From: Opitutaceae bacterium
Lineage (GTDB): Bacteria > Verrucomicrobiota > Verrucomicrobiia > Opitutales > Opitutaceae
Assembly (NCBI GenBank): GCA_030693515.1
Contig: JAUYAK010000098.1
Location: 1 to 64,000, forward strand
DNA length: 64,000 nucleotides
Direction: 5' to 3'
In this document: positions 25,788-37,201 of the stretch, one piece after another
How positions within the stretch are numbered: position 1 is the first letter of the stretch
Layout of the letters: the number at the start of each line of letters is the position of its first letter
The notes under the pieces: generated by a model
Database searches by the model: none
What the model saw: only the letters and a program-made list of their open reading frames with translations
What the model was told of the DNA's origin: nothing
Position numbers and translations under genes: made by a program

Positions 25788-28700
25788 TTACTGCGCGGCG
25801 GCGGTTTTCACCGCGGCCGGCGGCGCGTTGAACTTCACCTTCTCCTCATCGCGTTCGATGTAGGGGATGCCCTTTTCGAGCCACTCGGGCGCCGGCGCTC
25901 CCTTGAGATAGTGATCGAAGAACTGGCTCATGCGCTTCGCCCAATCCTTCTGGTCGGGGCGGCGGCGAAGGCCGTGGAACTCGCCGTTGTAGTTGAAGAG
26001 CCAGGCCGGTTTGCCGTGACGGCGCAGGGCGAGAAAAAGCTCGATGCCCTGATACCACGGAACGGCATCGTCGGCGTCGTTGTGCAAGATGAGCAGCGGG
26101 GTCTCGACTTTGTGCGCTTGGAAGACGGGGGAGTTATCGAGGTAGGCGCGCGGGGCCTCGGTGAGTTTCTTCCCGATGCGACTCTGGGTCTGCTCGTATT
26201 GGAACTGCCGCGGCAGGCCCGTGCCCCAGCGGATGCCCGAGTAGGCGCTCGTCATGTTGCCGACGGGCGCGCCGGCCTCGGCCGCGCGAAAACGGTTTGT
26301 CTGCGTGACCATGTAGGCGATCTGGTAGCCGCCCCACGAGTGGCCCTGGATGCCGACGGCTTTTTCATCGACGAAGCCGCGCTCGATGAGCGCGTCGAGC
26401 GCCGGCAGCACGCAGCGGAGCGCGCTCTGACCGGGGCGGCCCGTGCGATAGACGATGTCGGGCATCAGCACGCAGTAGCCGTTGCTGACGTAAAACGGGA
26501 CGTTGATGCTCGTTCCGGGCGCGGGGTTGGTGAAGTTGTGCACGTTCTGCGAGAGGCGCTCGTAGATGTAGATGATGACCGGATATTTTTTCTTCGGGTC
26601 AAAGTTCGCCGGCGTGTAGAGCGAGGCCTGCAGCGGAACGCCGTCGGCGCTGCGGAAACTCATCAGCTCGCTGCGGCCCCACGTGAACGCCGCGAGTTGC
26701 GCGCCGCCATCAGTGAGCTTCTTCGGCGCGGCGAAGGAGGTGTTTGTCACCTGCACGTCGGGATATTCCTCGAACCGCGTGGTGGTGATCATCAGGACAT
26801 CCGCATCGCGGGCGCGGCCGAGGTAGCGGTGGTTCTTGTCGTCCCAGAGCAGGCTCTCGGGCGCGGTCGTCGCCGTGAAAGTGGTGCGGAAAAATCCGCT
26901 CGCGCGCGTCTCCTCGCTCTCACCGCGGAGCACGAGAGGCTTGGCGGGATCGAGGCCGCGCTCGTCGTCGTCCTCATCGATCGGATCGATGCGCTGGACG
27001 CGGAGCTGGACCTTGGTGGCGCGGCCGTAGCCGGCGGTGAGGTTGCGCGCGGGCCGGCCGTCGGGGAAAAGCTGCCAGACATCGTGGCGCTCATAGGCGA
27101 GGAAGGATGCGCTGTCCTTGGTCCAACCCGCCGCGCCGTGGGGGCTCGGCGGCTGCGGGCGGTCGTCCAGCTCATTGTGAAACGCGGCGCGGACCTTGGC
27201 CGTGAGCGAACGCGATTCGCCCGTCGCGGTGTCGAGCACGTGCCACTGCTTGCCTTGGTAATAGGCGGCCCACTTGCCGTCGGGCGACCAGAGCAGGGCG
27301 GTGCCGCCTTCGCTGCGGAGCTTGGTGATCGCGGGCTTGCGCGCGCCGGTGGCGGCATCGACGAGATGCACGTCGGTGTAGCGGCCGTCGTAATCGACCA
27401 GCGGGCGGTAGGCGCGGTCGTCGTAGCCGAGCACGCGCCGGCCATCGTCGCTGGTCGTGATCGTGGCCAGGGTGGGATCGGCGAGCTGCACGTAGCTCAT
27501 GGTCGCGAGATCGAGCGCGCCGCGGTAGGTGCGGTTGCGGTCCTGCGTGGCGCGCACCTTCTGCATCGGCTGCACATAGCCGTCGCGCCAGTGCCAGAGA
27601 TCGGCGGTGACCTTCTCGTCGTCCGGCACGGCGCTCGCGGCGCCGGCTGCGGGGCGTGCCGCGCGGCTCGCGCTGGCCACGGGCACGTAGAGTTTTTTGC
27701 CGTCGCGGGAGAACGAGGCGCTCGCGTTGCCGCTCACGGCGAGGGTGGCGGGCAGGCCCTTGGTTTCGGCCGATACGACCGCGACGGCCGCCGAGGTGCC
27801 GCGGTCCCAGAGGTAGACCTTGTAACGCGCGGGCGTGCGGCTCGCGGCACTGCTGCCCGTGCCTTGTGACTCGGTGTCGCTGACGAACACCGCTTGCGTC
27901 TGCTCGCGATCCCAGGTCAGCCGGCTGAACCGCCCGCGGCCGGAGAGGAGCGCGGCCGGCGCGGCGTCATTGCCGGGCGTGGCGCGATAGACGCCGTTGT
28001 CGGTCGGAGTGCGCGCGGAGACGATGTAGAGGAGCGTCCCGCCATCACGGGCCAGCGAGTAGTCGGTCACGTGGGCGAAGCTTCGCTCGGTGCCCGCGGC
28101 CAGGTCACGAAGCACGAGATCGGTGCCGTAGGTGCGCTCGCCGGTAGTGGCGGCAGGCGTCGTGGTGCGACGGGGTGCGGCGGCATCGGAGAGAGCGTTG
28201 GCCGTGGCGTCATCAAATTCTTCAGGGTCGTCGTCGGGCGCGGCGGTGGGTTCGGCGGCTGGCGGCGCGGCGGGGCTGTCGGGTTTCTTTTCCTCGGGCT
28301 TCGGTTCCTTCAAGTAAGCGACCCATGCGCCGCCTTTGGCGGGGACTTGAAAGCTCTTCACGTCGGCCACCCGTGTCACCGCGCCGGTCGCGAGGGAGAG
28401 CATCACGAGGCCGCCCTTGGGCATCTCGTCGGGTTTCTTTTTCGCTTTCTTCGCCGCGGCCACGTCGCCCTTGGGCGGGTGCGTGGTGGCGACGAGGAAT
28501 TGTCCGTCCTGGGTGAAGGCGAGGCGGATGTTGCGCGGCGGGGGCGGCGCCTCGGGGTTGGCGTTCTCCTCGGCGGGGGCCGAGGTCGGCGGCGGGATCG
28601 CGCCGACGGGCACGCGGTGCTCACGGCCGGTGGCGACTTCGCGCGCGATGAGATCGCCGTCGCCGTCCTGCGGCATGAACGAATAGGCGAGCCAGCGGCC

Positions 28701-28856
28701 GTCGCGCGAAAGTTGCGGTGTGGCGATGCTGCGCCACGAATCGAAATCAGAGTGGGCGAGGGGGCGGGGGGCCGGTTGCGCGCCCAGGAGGACACAGCAG
28801 CCGATGAAGCCGAGCGCCCAGGGCAAGGCGTGCGCAGGGAGGCGGAGGGGTAGCAT
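25788..28856 (-). CDS. secreted prolyl oligopeptidase (S9 family)
   Basis: A 1022-residue protein with a signal peptide (about residues 1-27, start chosen at 28856 because it opens directly into that peptide). A long beta-propeller-like region with WD/Tol-type repeats follows, then a C-terminal alpha/beta hydrolase domain. The nucleophile is in GIQGHSWGGYQIA (about residue 840), the aspartate in LHNDADDAVPW and the histidine in NGEFHGLRRR. The family cleaves peptides at the outer surface or periplasm. Low-complexity Lys/Pro/Ala-rich inserts (around EAAPPP-like and KKAKKKPDE segments) enlarge the propeller compared with most relatives. It stands alone and is divergent from the following PSD1-type gene. 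Confidence 0.9.
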   Translation of the reverse strand: MLPLRLPAHALPWALGFIGCCVLLGAQPAPRPLAHSDFDSWRSIATPQLSRDGRWLAYSFMPQDGDGDLIAREVATGREHRVPVGAIPPPTSAPAEENANPEAPPPPRNIRLAFTQDGQFLVATTHPPKGDVAAAKKAKKKPDEMPKGGLVMLSLATGAVTRVADVKSFQVPAKGGAWVAYLKEPKPEEKKPDSPAAPPAAEPTAAPDDDPEEFDDATANALSDAAAPRRTTTPAATTGERTYGTDLVLRDLAAGTERSFAHVTDYSLARDGGTLLYIVSARTPTDNGVYRATPGNDAAPAALLSGRGRFSRLTWDREQTQAVFVSDTESQGTGSSAASRTPARYKVYLWDRGTSAAVAVVSAETKGLPATLAVSGNASASFSRDGKKLYVPVASASRAARPAAGAASAVPDDEKVTADLWHWRDGYVQPMQKVRATQDRNRTYRGALDLATMSYVQLADPTLATITTSDDGRRVLGYDDRAYRPLVDYDGRYTDVHLVDAATGARKPAITKLRSEGGTALLWSPDGKWAAYYQGKQWHVLDTATGESRSLTAKVRAAFHNELDDRPQPPSPHGAAGWTKDSASFLAYERHDVWQLFPDGRPARNLTAGYGRATKVQLRVQRIDPIDEDDDERGLDPAKPLVLRGESEETRASGFFRTTFTATTAPESLLWDDKNHRYLGRARDADVLMITTTRFEEYPDVQVTNTSFAAPKKLTDGGAQLAAFTWGRSELMSFRSADGVPLQASLYTPANFDPKKKYPVIIYIYERLSQNVHNFTNPAPGTSINVPFYVSNGYCVLMPDIVYRTGRPGQSALRCVLPALDALIERGFVDEKAVGIQGHSWGGYQIAYMVTQTNRFRAAEAGAPVGNMTSAYSGIRWGTGLPRQFQYEQTQSRIGKKLTEAPRAYLDNSPVFQAHKVETPLLILHNDADDAVPWYQGIELFLALRRHGKPAWLFNYNGEFHGLRRRPDQKDWAKRMSQFFDHYLKGAPAPEWLEKGIPYIERDEEKVKFNAPPAAVKTAAAQ

Positions 28857-29049
28857 GATGGGCGGAGCTTGGCCCCTGTCGCCGGTTGCCGGCAATGCGT
28901 GAATCGTGCGACCTGCCACGGGCGGGCAGCGTGCCGGCGCGCCGCACTTTCGTGCGCGGCCTCCTTTGCGGCTGGCCCCAGGGCGGCGGACGGCTTTACT
29001 CGTGGCTTACCCTGGCTCGCCTGCGCGGGCTGCCCACCCCTCCGTTGTT

Positions 29050-32000
29050 ATGCGATCGCTGAAGCTTTCCTGTCTTTTTCTGGCCTCGTGCTGCGCCGCG
29101 ACGGCATGGGCCGCGACCCCCGTGGCCCGCTGGGATTTCAACGAGGAGGACACGTCGCGGGCGGTCGCCGTCGGCGCGGTGCAGCGCGATGTGCCGGGGC
29201 CGCGCCCGCCGATGTTTCCCGATTTTGAGCGGCGCAACACCGCCGCGAAGTTCGGCGGCGCCGGCGCGCACCTCGCGCTCGCAGACTCGGGACCGGGAAG
29301 CGTCTTCGACTTCACCCACGGCGACGCCATCACACTGGAGGCGTGGATCGAGGTCGAGGGCCACAACGCCAGCGACAACCTCTACATCATCGGCAAGGGC
29401 CGCACCGGCGCGCCCGGCTTCGCGGCCGACAACCAGAACTGGGCCCTGCGTGTGCGCTCCGTCGGCGGCAAATTCGCCGTCAATTTCCTCTTCGCCACTC
29501 CGCGCGACCCCGCGGCCAAACAGCGCGACGGCCATTGGCACCGCTGGACCTCGACGCGCACCTTTGCCCCGGGCAGCGGTTGGCATCACCTCGCGATTAC
29601 CTATCGCTTCGGCGATCCGGCGAGCATCCGCGGCTGGCTCGACGGCGCGCCCACCGACGGCAAGTGGGACATGGGCGGCCCCACCACCGCCGCGCCCGTG
29701 GTGGACGACGACGCGATCTGGATCGGCTCCTCAATGAAGGGCGCGGCGAACGCTAGTTTCCGCGGCTCGCTCGATGGCGTCGCGATCTACCGCGAGATTT
29801 TGCCCGACGCGGAATTGAAGACGCGCTACCGCCGCGTCGGCCCCGCCACGATCGCCGCCAAGCCCGCGCCGGCGGTGATGCCCGATGTCGGCGCGATTCC
29901 GGCCGGGCGCGTGCTCGCCACGTTTCACGAGGGTATGCCGACGCACGATCGCTGGCTCAACGAAGGGGAAAAGCTCCCCGCCGAGACCCTCCGCTGGTCA
30001 GCCCGCGAATTTCTGCTGCCGCGCTTTCCCCTGCGCTACGACGACTGGGGCATCCGTGCGAGTTGGAAGGCCCCCGTGCTCGCACGGCTCGCGGCCGATG
30101 TCTCGCTCCCGCCCGGCCAGCACCGCGTGGTCTTCCGCGCCCGCGGCCTCGCCCGGCTGTGGGTCGATGGTGCGCTGATCGCGAGCACTAAGCCCCATCG
30201 CCCCGACTCCGGCGGCTACGATCCGGTGGAGCCCGTGCCCGCGCCGCCGGCGCCCGGGTTGCGCTCCGTGGCGTATGGTGTGCAGGAGGTTTTCGGGGAA
30301 ATCACGGTGAAGCCGGGCGCACCGCAGCGCGTCGTCGTGGAGAATATTGTCGGCGGCCGCCGCTACCGCGTCGAGCCGGGCGAGTTCACGGTCGCGGTGG
30401 AGACGCCCGACGGCCGCACGTTCAACGTGCTGCAACCCGCGGCGGCCAAGGCCGAGCCCGTGCCCCTGACCGACCCCGCGGTGACCGTCGCGCTCGCGCG
30501 CACCGAGGCTGAGCTAGTGGCGTTTGATGATGCCACGCGCCGCGCCGCCGCCACATCGCAGGAGGCTTTCTGGAAAAAGCGCCACGACACCGCGCGCACC
30601 TGGGCCGCCACGCAGGCGGTGCCCGTGCCCGCCGGCGCGCCGCACCCGATCGATGCCTTCATCGGCGCCAAGATCGATCGCGCCGTGGCCGAGGCGGCGA
30701 AGACCCCGGCGGCCGAGGCGAAGCATTTCCACGAAAACGTCCTCCCTATCCTGCGCGATGGCTGCTTCCGCTGCCACGGTGAGAAGGAGAAGGGCGGCCT
30801 CAAGCTCGACACCCGCGCCGCCGCGCTCGCCGGCGGCGAGTCGAAGATTCCCGCCCTCGTGCCGGGCAACGCCGCCGCGAGCGAACTCTTCGCGCGCATC
30901 ATCCATGCCGACGAGGAGGAGCGCATGCCGGCCAAATCCCCGCCGCTCACCGCCCCGCAGATTGCCACGCTGAAGGCCTGGATCGAGGGCGGCGCCGTGT
31001 GGCCCGCCGCGCCCCTCGCGCCGGAGACCGTGGCGCGCGCGCCGGTCGTGGACGATGCGGCGTTCCTGCGCCGGGTTTACCTCGACACGGTCGGCGTGCC
31101 GCCCGGCGAGCGCGAGGTGCGGGCGTTTCTCGCCGACCGCGCGTCCGACAAGCGAATACGCGTCATTGATCGCCTCCTCGCCGACGAGCGCTGGGCCGAC
31201 CATTGGGTGAGCTACTGGCAGGATGTGCTTGGCGAAAATCCGAACATCGTGAAGCCGAGCCTCAACAACACCGGCCCCTTCCGCTTCTACCTCTACGAGG
31301 CCCTGCGCGACGGCAAACCGATGGACCGTCTCGTGACCGAATTGATCCTGCTGCGCGGCAGCGAGCGCGAGGGCGGCAGCGCGGGCTTCGGCCTCGCGGC
31401 GGACAACGACGCCCCGTTCGCCGCCAAGGGCCACATCGTCGCGACGGCGTTTCTCGGCATTGAGCTCCAGTGCGCCCGTTGCCACGACTCGCCCTACCAC
31501 AAGACCAAGCAGCAGGACCTTTACTCGCTTGCGGCGTTCTTCGAGCGCAAGCCCGTGACCGTGCCCGCCTCAAGCACGGTGCCCGCGGCCTTCTTTGAAA
31601 ACAAATCCCGCGAGTCACTGATCAAGGTCACGCTCCCGCCCAAGCAGCCGGTGCCGCCGGCGTGGCCGTTTGCCGGCATCACCGGCGCGACCGACGACGC
31701 GTCGCTCGACGCCTTGGTGCAAAACCCGCGCGACACGCGCGAGCGCCTCGCCGCGCTCGTGACTGCGCCGCACAACACCCGCTTCGCCCAGGTGATCGTG
31801 AACCGCGTGTGGAAACGCCTGCTGGGCGCCGGCATCGTCGAGCCTGCGCACGATTGGGAAGGGCGCGAGGCGAGCCATCCGGAGCTGCTCGCGTGGCTCG
31901 CGCGCGAGTTTGTTGCGCACGACTTCGATCTGCGGCGCATTGCGCGGCTCGTGCTGACGTCCCAGGCCTATCAGCGGCCGGCCACCGGGAAGAATCTCAC

Positions 32001-32763
32001 CGCACCCGCCAGTGCGCGCTTCTTCGCCGCGCCCGATGCGCGCCGGCTCTCCGCGGAACAGGTGGTCGATTCGTTCTTCGCCGTCGCCGGCCAGCCGATG
32101 CAGACCGAGGAAATCACCCTCGATCTCGATGCCCGGCGTCCGGCGGATTCCTTCATCTCGCTCGGCGCGCCGCGCCGCGCGTGGATGCTCGCGAGCCTCT
32201 CCAACGAGCGCGACCGGCCCAGCCTCAATCTCCCGCGTGCGCAGGCTGTGGTGGATGTGCTCGAGGCCTTCGGCTGGACGGGCGCGCGCCAGAATCCCCG
32301 CACCGATCGCGAGGCCGAGCCCAACGTCCTCCAGCCCGGCGCGCTCGCCAACGGCACGATGTCCGTCTGGCTCACCCGCGTCGCGCACGGCAGCGGCCTC
32401 GCGGATCTCGCGGTCGAAGCCACTTCGCCCGCGGGGCTGGTTGAGGATGTCTTTCTGCGCGTCCTCGGCCGCCGGCCGACCGCGGCGGAAAGCGCGCCGC
32501 TCGTGCGCTCGCTCGGCGAGGGCTTTGGGCAGCGGCTCGTGCCCGCCGCCGAGGTCGTGGCGCCGAAGTCGCTGCCTCCGCTGCCGCCGCTCTCGTGGTC
32601 CACGCACCTCATGCCCGAGGCGACCAACGTGATGCTTGAGATGGAGCAGCGCGCCCGCACGGGCCCGCCGCCCGATGCCCGCCTGCGCCCCGCGTGGCGC
32701 GAGGCCTTCGAGGACGTGGTGTGGAGCCTCGTCAACACCCGCGACTTCGTGTGGCTGCCGTGA
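29050..32763 (+). CDS. secreted LamG + PSD1-type (cytochrome-like, DUF1549/DUF1553) protein
   Basis: A 1237-residue exported protein. It starts [15 protein letters not shown], a signal peptide (possible lipobox-like cysteines). Order of domains: a LamG/concanavalin-like domain (about 25-260), a beta-rich region (about 290-500), a PSCyt1-like segment with heme-binding-type CFRCH at 572-576, DUF1549 (about 670-850) containing a second CARCH motif near 808, and DUF1553 (about 870-1230) with [20 protein letters not shown]. Such proteins are abundant in Planctomycetes and Verrucomicrobia and usually pair with DUF1501 proteins; their biochemical role is not established, and redox or glycan-related functions are inferred from context. 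The next gene is its DUF1501 partner. Confidence 0.85.
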   Translation: MRSLKLSCLFLASCCAATAWAATPVARWDFNEEDTSRAVAVGAVQRDVPGPRPPMFPDFERRNTAAKFGGAGAHLALADSGPGSVFDFTHGDAITLEAWIEVEGHNASDNLYIIGKGRTGAPGFAADNQNWALRVRSVGGKFAVNFLFATPRDPAAKQRDGHWHRWTSTRTFAPGSGWHHLAITYRFGDPASIRGWLDGAPTDGKWDMGGPTTAAPVVDDDAIWIGSSMKGAANASFRGSLDGVAIYREILPDAELKTRYRRVGPATIAAKPAPAVMPDVGAIPAGRVLATFHEGMPTHDRWLNEGEKLPAETLRWSAREFLLPRFPLRYDDWGIRASWKAPVLARLAADVSLPPGQHRVVFRARGLARLWVDGALIASTKPHRPDSGGYDPVEPVPAPPAPGLRSVAYGVQEVFGEITVKPGAPQRVVVENIVGGRRYRVEPGEFTVAVETPDGRTFNVLQPAAAKAEPVPLTDPAVTVALARTEAELVAFDDATRRAAATSQEAFWKKRHDTARTWAATQAVPVPAGAPHPIDAFIGAKIDRAVAEAAKTPAAEAKHFHENVLPILRDGCFRCHGEKEKGGLKLDTRAAALAGGESKIPALVPGNAAASELFARIIHADEEERMPAKSPPLTAPQIATLKAWIEGGAVWPAAPLAPETVARAPVVDDAAFLRRVYLDTVGVPPGEREVRAFLADRASDKRIRVIDRLLADERWADHWVSYWQDVLGENPNIVKPSLNNTGPFRFYLYEALRDGKPMDRLVTELILLRGSEREGGSAGFGLAADNDAPFAAKGHIVATAFLGIELQCARCHDSPYHKTKQQDLYSLAAFFERKPVTVPASSTVPAAFFENKSRESLIKVTLPPKQPVPPAWPFAGITGATDDASLDALVQNPRDTRERLAALVTAPHNTRFAQVIVNRVWKRLLGAGIVEPAHDWEGREASHPELLAWLAREFVAHDFDLRRIARLVLTSQAYQRPATGKNLTAPASARFFAAPDARRLSAEQVVDSFFAVAGQPMQTEEITLDLDARRPADSFISLGAPRRAWMLASLSNERDRPSLNLPRAQAVVDVLEAFGWTGARQNPRTDREAEPNVLQPGALANGTMSVWLTRVAHGSGLADLAVEATSPAGLVEDVFLRVLGRRPTAAESAPLVRSLGEGFGQRLVPAAEVVAPKSLPPLPPLSWSTHLMPEATNVMLEMEQRARTGPPPDARLRPAWREAFEDVVWSLVNTRDFVWLP

Positions 32764-32790
32764 AAATCAAAGTGAAGACAGTCACCGATT

Positions 32791-32882
32791 GGGACACAGA
32801 GGGCACGGAGGAGACACAGAGATCACAGAGGAGGATGCAGTGCTCTGTGACCTACGGTTCGACCTCTGTGCGCTCTGTGACA
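32791..32882. repeat. dispersed CACAGAG/CTCTGTG palindromic repeat, family B, copy 3
   Basis: Left words GGGACACAGAGGGCACGGAG and CAGAGATCACAGAGG face CCTCTGTGCGCTCTGTGAC on the right. It occupies the 157-base gap between the PSD1-type gene and its DUF1501 partner, ending 38 bases before the latter's start. Confidence 0.65.
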
Positions 32883-32920
32883 TAATTAGTAGTTTGATAT
32901 TTCAGTTTCCATTTTCCGCC

Positions 32921-34204
32921 ATGAACCGCCGCGACTTTCTCACAACTTCCACCGCCGCCTCCGCCGCCGTTTTGCTTCCGCGTCTCGCGCGCGGCGCCGC
33001 TTCCGCTCCCGCCGCCGCGCTCCTCAAGGGCAAGGCCGAGCACGTCATCTCCATCTGGCTCGGCGGCGGCATGTCGCAGATCGACACCTTCGATCCCAAG
33101 CGCCGCGGCGATCCCGCGAAGAAGATCGCGGGCGCCTATTACGATGCCATCGACACCGTCGTGCCCGGCGTGCAGGTGTGCGAGCATCTGTCGCGCACCG
33201 CGCAGCTCATGGATCGCGTGACGGCGGTGCGCACCGTCTTTCACGATGTGATCGACGAGCATGCGGCCGCGACCAACCGCATGCACACCGGCCGGCCCGT
33301 GAGCGGCACGGTGGTTTATCCTTCGCTCGGCTCCGTCGTCGCGCACGAGCGTCGCGCCGTTTCCGAGGGTGTGCCGCCTTACGTGCTGATCGGTTATCCG
33401 AACCTCACGCGCGGGCCCGGCTTCCTCGGCGCGCGGGCGGGCTACCTTTACCTCACCGATACGAGCCATGGCCCCGCGGGTCTCACGCGGCCCGAGAGCA
33501 TCGGGCTCGAGCGGCAGGCGCGGCGCGAGGCGCTCCTGTCCGGCCTGCGCGCGCAGGCGCCGGCCGCGGCGGGAGCGCGCGCCGATTACGAGGCGGCGAT
33601 CGATCAGACCCTCCGGCTCGGCAGCCCTGACTTCATGCGCAGCTTCAAGCTCGACGAGGAAAAGGCCGCGCTCCGCGAGGGCTATGGCGGTGAGTTTGGC
33701 CAGCGCTGCCTGCTCGCGCGGCGGCTCGTCGAGCGCGGCGTGCGCTTCATCGAAGTCTCGCACAACCTGAATTTCGTCAACGGCACCGGTTGGGACGTGC
33801 ACAACGGCGGCATCAAGCAGCAGCACGTGCTCATCGCCGATCTCGATGTCGCGCTCTCCGCGCTCATGCGCGACCTTGAGGCGCGCCGCCTCCTGGATCG
33901 CACGCTCATTGTCATCACGGGTGAGTTTGGGCGTCCGCCCGAGTTCGACAGCGGCGGCGGCCGCGGGCACCAAGGTCGGACGTTCAGCTGCGTGCTGGCC
34001 GGCGGCGGCCTGCGCCACCGCGGCGCTTACGGCGAGACCGACGAACTCTCCAAGAAGATCGTGCGCGACCCTGTGAGCGTGCCGGACTTCTTCGCGACCA
34101 TTCATGCCGCGCTCGGCATCGACTACACGAAAAACCTCCACGACGGCGACCGCCCCGTGCCGATCACCGACGGAGGCAAGCCCATTGCGACGCTCTTCGG
34201 CTGA
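32921..34204 (+). CDS. DUF1501 protein (Tat-exported, sulfatase/alkaline-phosphatase-like fold)
   Basis: A 427-residue protein starting [19 protein letters not shown], a twin-arginine type signal. DUF1501 motifs are present: [15 protein letters not shown] near residue 45, [47 protein letters not shown] and [12 protein letters not shown]. Family members are thought to share the alkaline phosphatase/sulfatase superfamily fold, but no activity is proven. It is the partner of the LamG/PSD1 protein upstream. The next PSD1 gene starts 84 bases downstream, so two such pairs lie in tandem. Confidence 0.88.
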   Translation: MNRRDFLTTSTAASAAVLLPRLARGAASAPAAALLKGKAEHVISIWLGGGMSQIDTFDPKRRGDPAKKIAGAYYDAIDTVVPGVQVCEHLSRTAQLMDRVTAVRTVFHDVIDEHAAATNRMHTGRPVSGTVVYPSLGSVVAHERRAVSEGVPPYVLIGYPNLTRGPGFLGARAGYLYLTDTSHGPAGLTRPESIGLERQARREALLSGLRAQAPAAAGARADYEAAIDQTLRLGSPDFMRSFKLDEEKAALREGYGGEFGQRCLLARRLVERGVRFIEVSHNLNFVNGTGWDVHNGGIKQQHVLIADLDVALSALMRDLEARRLLDRTLIVITGEFGRPPEFDSGGGRGHQGRTFSCVLAGGGLRHRGAYGETDELSKKIVRDPVSVPDFFATIHAALGIDYTKNLHDGDRPVPITDGGKPIATLFG

Positions 34205-34287
34205 TGAGGAGAAGAGTGGACGGCTCGGCCGATCTTATGCTTTGTCTGCGCGCAACGGATTTCCACCCCACCGTGTTATTTCGCCCG

Positions 34288-37188
34288 ATGCGCCCCGCCC
34301 TCAGCGTTTTTCTCCTGCTTGCCGCGTTGCCGCAGTTATGTGCCGCGACGCCCGCCGATCTTGAATTCTTCGAGAAGAAAATCCGCCCGCTGCTGATCGA
34401 ACGCTGCTACGAGTGCCATGCGGTAGAGAAAAAAGTGAAGGCCGGCCTGCGCCTCGATCATGCGGCGGGCTGGTTGCAAGGCGGCGATTCCGGGCCGGCG
34501 ATCGTGCCGGGCAAAGTGGACGAGAGCCCGCTCATCAAGGCCATCCGCTACACCGGTCTCGATTTCGAGGAGATGCCGCCCAAGACGCAGCTGCCCCGCG
34601 ATGAAATCGCGCTGCTCGAGGAGTGGGTGAAGCGCGGCGCGCCCGCGCCCGACGAGCCCGCGCCGGTCGCCGCTGCGAGCGACATCGCCAAAAAATCCGG
34701 CCTCACCGTCGAGGAGGGCCGGAAGTTTTGGTCGTTCATCCCGCCGGCGAATCCCCCGGTGCCTGCGGCCTCGGCCCTGCCGGCCGCCCTGCGCGCCTGG
34801 CCCCGCACCGACATCGATCGGTTTATCGCCGCGGAGTGGGGGAGCAAGGGTCTGCGTCCCGCCCCTGATGCGGAACGCGCGGCGCTGCTGCGGCGCGTGA
34901 CCTTCGATCTCACGGGCCTCCCGCCGGAGCCTGCGGCGATCGAGGCTTTCGTGCGCGATGCGCGGCCGATGCCGGCGGCCTTTGCGGCGGTGGTCGATGG
35001 CCTGCTGGCCTCGCCGCACTTTGGCGAGCGCTGGGGCCGGCGCTGGCTCGACGTGGCGCGCTTCGCCGAGTCGAGCGGCGGCGGGCGCACGCTGATGTTC
35101 AAGGACGCCTGGCGCTACCGCGACTACGTCGTCGAGGCCGTCAATCGCGACCTGCCCTTCGACCGCTTCATCCGTGAGCAGATCGCGGGTGATTTGCTTC
35201 CGGCGGCCACGCCCGACGAACGCCGCCGGCAGATCGCGGCGACGGCGTTTCTCACCCTCGGCCCGACCAACTACGAGGAGCAGAACAAGGATCAGCTCCG
35301 CATGGACATCATCGACGAGCAGCTCGACACGATGGGCAAGGCCTTCCTCGGGATGACGATCGGCTGCGCGCGCTGCCACGATCACAAATTCGATCCGATC
35401 CCCACGCGCGACTACCATGCGCTCGCGGGCATCCTCCGCAGCACCCACACGCTGCACAACTACACCGACAACGTTGCGCGCTGGGTCGATGCCGATCTGC
35501 CCGTGGAGCCCGCGGCCGAGCTGGAGATCGCCGCCCACACCGCGAAAGTCGCGGCGCTCGAAAAACAAATCGCGGCCGCGCGCAAGGTCGCCACCGCCGC
35601 CAGGCCCGCCTCCCTCGCCACGCTCCCGGGCCTCGTGCTCGACGACCAGCGCGCGAAGATCGTCGGCGGCTGGAGGACCTCCACGGCGGTGAAGCCGTAT
35701 CTCGGCGACGGCTACCTGACCGACAACAACGAGGAGAAGGGCCAGCGCACGATCACGTTTTCCCCGGCGATTGCGCAGGGCGGCCTCCATGAGGTGCGCC
35801 TCGCCTACACCGCGCAGGCGAACCGTGCGTCCAACGTGCCCGTCACCATCCTGCACGCCGATGGCGAGACGACGGTGACCGTGAACCAGCGCCAGGCGCC
35901 GCCGCTCGACGGGCACTTTGTCCGTCTCGGGCAGTTTCGTTTCGAGAAGGACGGCGCGGGCTACATCCTCGTCTCCACCGAGGGCACCGATGGCTACGTG
36001 ATCGTCGATGCGCTCCAGCTCATTCCGGCCGAGGCCGCGCCTGTCGCGCTCGCGGGCACGGCCGACGGCCCGAAGAAGGCCGCCAAGAAAACCGCGGCCG
36101 AGCCCGCCGATCCGGCCGCGCGGAAGGCCGCCGCCGACCTCCGCGCGCTCGAGGCGGACCTGAAGAAACTCGTCGCCTCCGGCCCCAAGCGCCCCGTGGC
36201 GATGAGCGTGCGCGAAGCCACCGGCGAGATTGGCGATACCGAGATTCGCGTCCGCGGCATCGCCCGCAGTCTTGGGCCCAAGGTTCCGCGGGGTTTCCTC
36301 CAAGTCGCGATGCGTGGCGAGCCGCCGTCGTTTTCCCCGACCGAGAGCGGCCGACGCGAACTCGCCGACTGGATGGCCAGCGCGGACAATCCCCTCACGG
36401 CGCGCGTGACGGTCAACCGTGTCTGGGCCTGGCTCCTCGGCGCGGGCCTCGTGCGCACGGTGGATAATTTCGGCACGACGGGTGAGCCGCCGTCGCATCC
36501 CGCACTGCTGGATCATCTGGCGCAGCGCTTCGTGGCCGACGGCTGGTCGGTGAAGAAACTCGTCCGGGCCGTCGTGCTTTCGCGCACCTACCAGCTCGCC
36601 GCCGCGCCCGCGCCCGATGCGGCGCGGCTCGACCCGGACAACCGCTTCTTTTCCCACGCGCCCCGCCGCCGCCTCGAAGCCGAGGAGATTCGCGATGCGA
36701 TGCTCTGGGCCGCCGGGCAACTCGACCTCACCTTGGGCGGGCCCAACATCGGCTCGGGCAAGGCCGCGCCGGGCGGGGCGATGGCGACGAGCGAATACGG
36801 CTACGTCTTCACCGATACGCGCCGCAGCCTCTACACACCGGCGTTTCGCAACACGCGGCTGGAGCTGTTCGAGGTCTTCGACTTTGCCGACGTCAACGCC
36901 TCCGTCGCGCAGCGCGCCGCGTCCGCCGTCGCGCCGCAGGCGCTGTTCCTGATGAACCATCCGTTCGTGCTCGAGCAGGCGCGGCACGCCGCGGAGCGGA
37001 CGTTGCGCGAAGGCGCGCCCGATGATGCGACGCGCATCGACCGCGCCTACCGCCGGGCCCTCGGCCGCGGGCCGACCGCGCGCGAAAAGGCGATCGCCCT
37101 GCGCCATCTCGCCGTGGGTTCGCCCGAGACTTGGACCGAGTTTCACCAGGCGCTCTTCGCGAGCGTTGATTTTCGTTACCTCAATTAA
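34288..37188 (+). CDS. secreted PSD1-type (DUF1549/DUF1553) cytochrome-like protein with golvesin-like insert
   Basis: A 966-residue exported protein (start at 34288, MRPALSVFLLLAALPQLC; an in-frame start at 34204 would precede the signal peptide). A PSCyt1-like domain holds CYECH at residues 40-44. DUF1549 follows (about 170-390) with the second motif CARCHDHKFDPI near 360. In the middle (about 460-580) is a beta-rich insert with YLTDNNEEKGQRTITF and GYVIVDALQLIP, resembling the golvesin C-terminal-like carbohydrate-associated domain. DUF1553 closes the protein (NRVWAWLLGAGLVRTVDNFG). It is the second PSD1 protein in tandem and differs from the first in lacking LamG. Confidence 0.87.
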   Translation: MRPALSVFLLLAALPQLCAATPADLEFFEKKIRPLLIERCYECHAVEKKVKAGLRLDHAAGWLQGGDSGPAIVPGKVDESPLIKAIRYTGLDFEEMPPKTQLPRDEIALLEEWVKRGAPAPDEPAPVAAASDIAKKSGLTVEEGRKFWSFIPPANPPVPAASALPAALRAWPRTDIDRFIAAEWGSKGLRPAPDAERAALLRRVTFDLTGLPPEPAAIEAFVRDARPMPAAFAAVVDGLLASPHFGERWGRRWLDVARFAESSGGGRTLMFKDAWRYRDYVVEAVNRDLPFDRFIREQIAGDLLPAATPDERRRQIAATAFLTLGPTNYEEQNKDQLRMDIIDEQLDTMGKAFLGMTIGCARCHDHKFDPIPTRDYHALAGILRSTHTLHNYTDNVARWVDADLPVEPAAELEIAAHTAKVAALEKQIAAARKVATAARPASLATLPGLVLDDQRAKIVGGWRTSTAVKPYLGDGYLTDNNEEKGQRTITFSPAIAQGGLHEVRLAYTAQANRASNVPVTILHADGETTVTVNQRQAPPLDGHFVRLGQFRFEKDGAGYILVSTEGTDGYVIVDALQLIPAEAAPVALAGTADGPKKAAKKTAAEPADPAARKAAADLRALEADLKKLVASGPKRPVAMSVREATGEIGDTEIRVRGIARSLGPKVPRGFLQVAMRGEPPSFSPTESGRRELADWMASADNPLTARVTVNRVWAWLLGAGLVRTVDNFGTTGEPPSHPALLDHLAQRFVADGWSVKKLVRAVVLSRTYQLAAAPAPDAARLDPDNRFFSHAPRRRLEAEEIRDAMLWAAGQLDLTLGGPNIGSGKAAPGGAMATSEYGYVFTDTRRSLYTPAFRNTRLELFEVFDFADVNASVAQRAASAVAPQALFLMNHPFVLEQARHAAERTLREGAPDDATRIDRAYRRALGRGPTAREKAIALRHLAVGSPETWTEFHQALFASVDFRYLN

Positions 37189-37201
37189 GCCTGCTTTCCC
37201 C

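Noticed and set aside
25560-27869. 769-codon plus-strand frame over the S9 peptidase
   Set aside because: The peptidase on the minus strand has an intact Ser-Asp-His triad and signal peptide; the plus frame has no recognisable domain.
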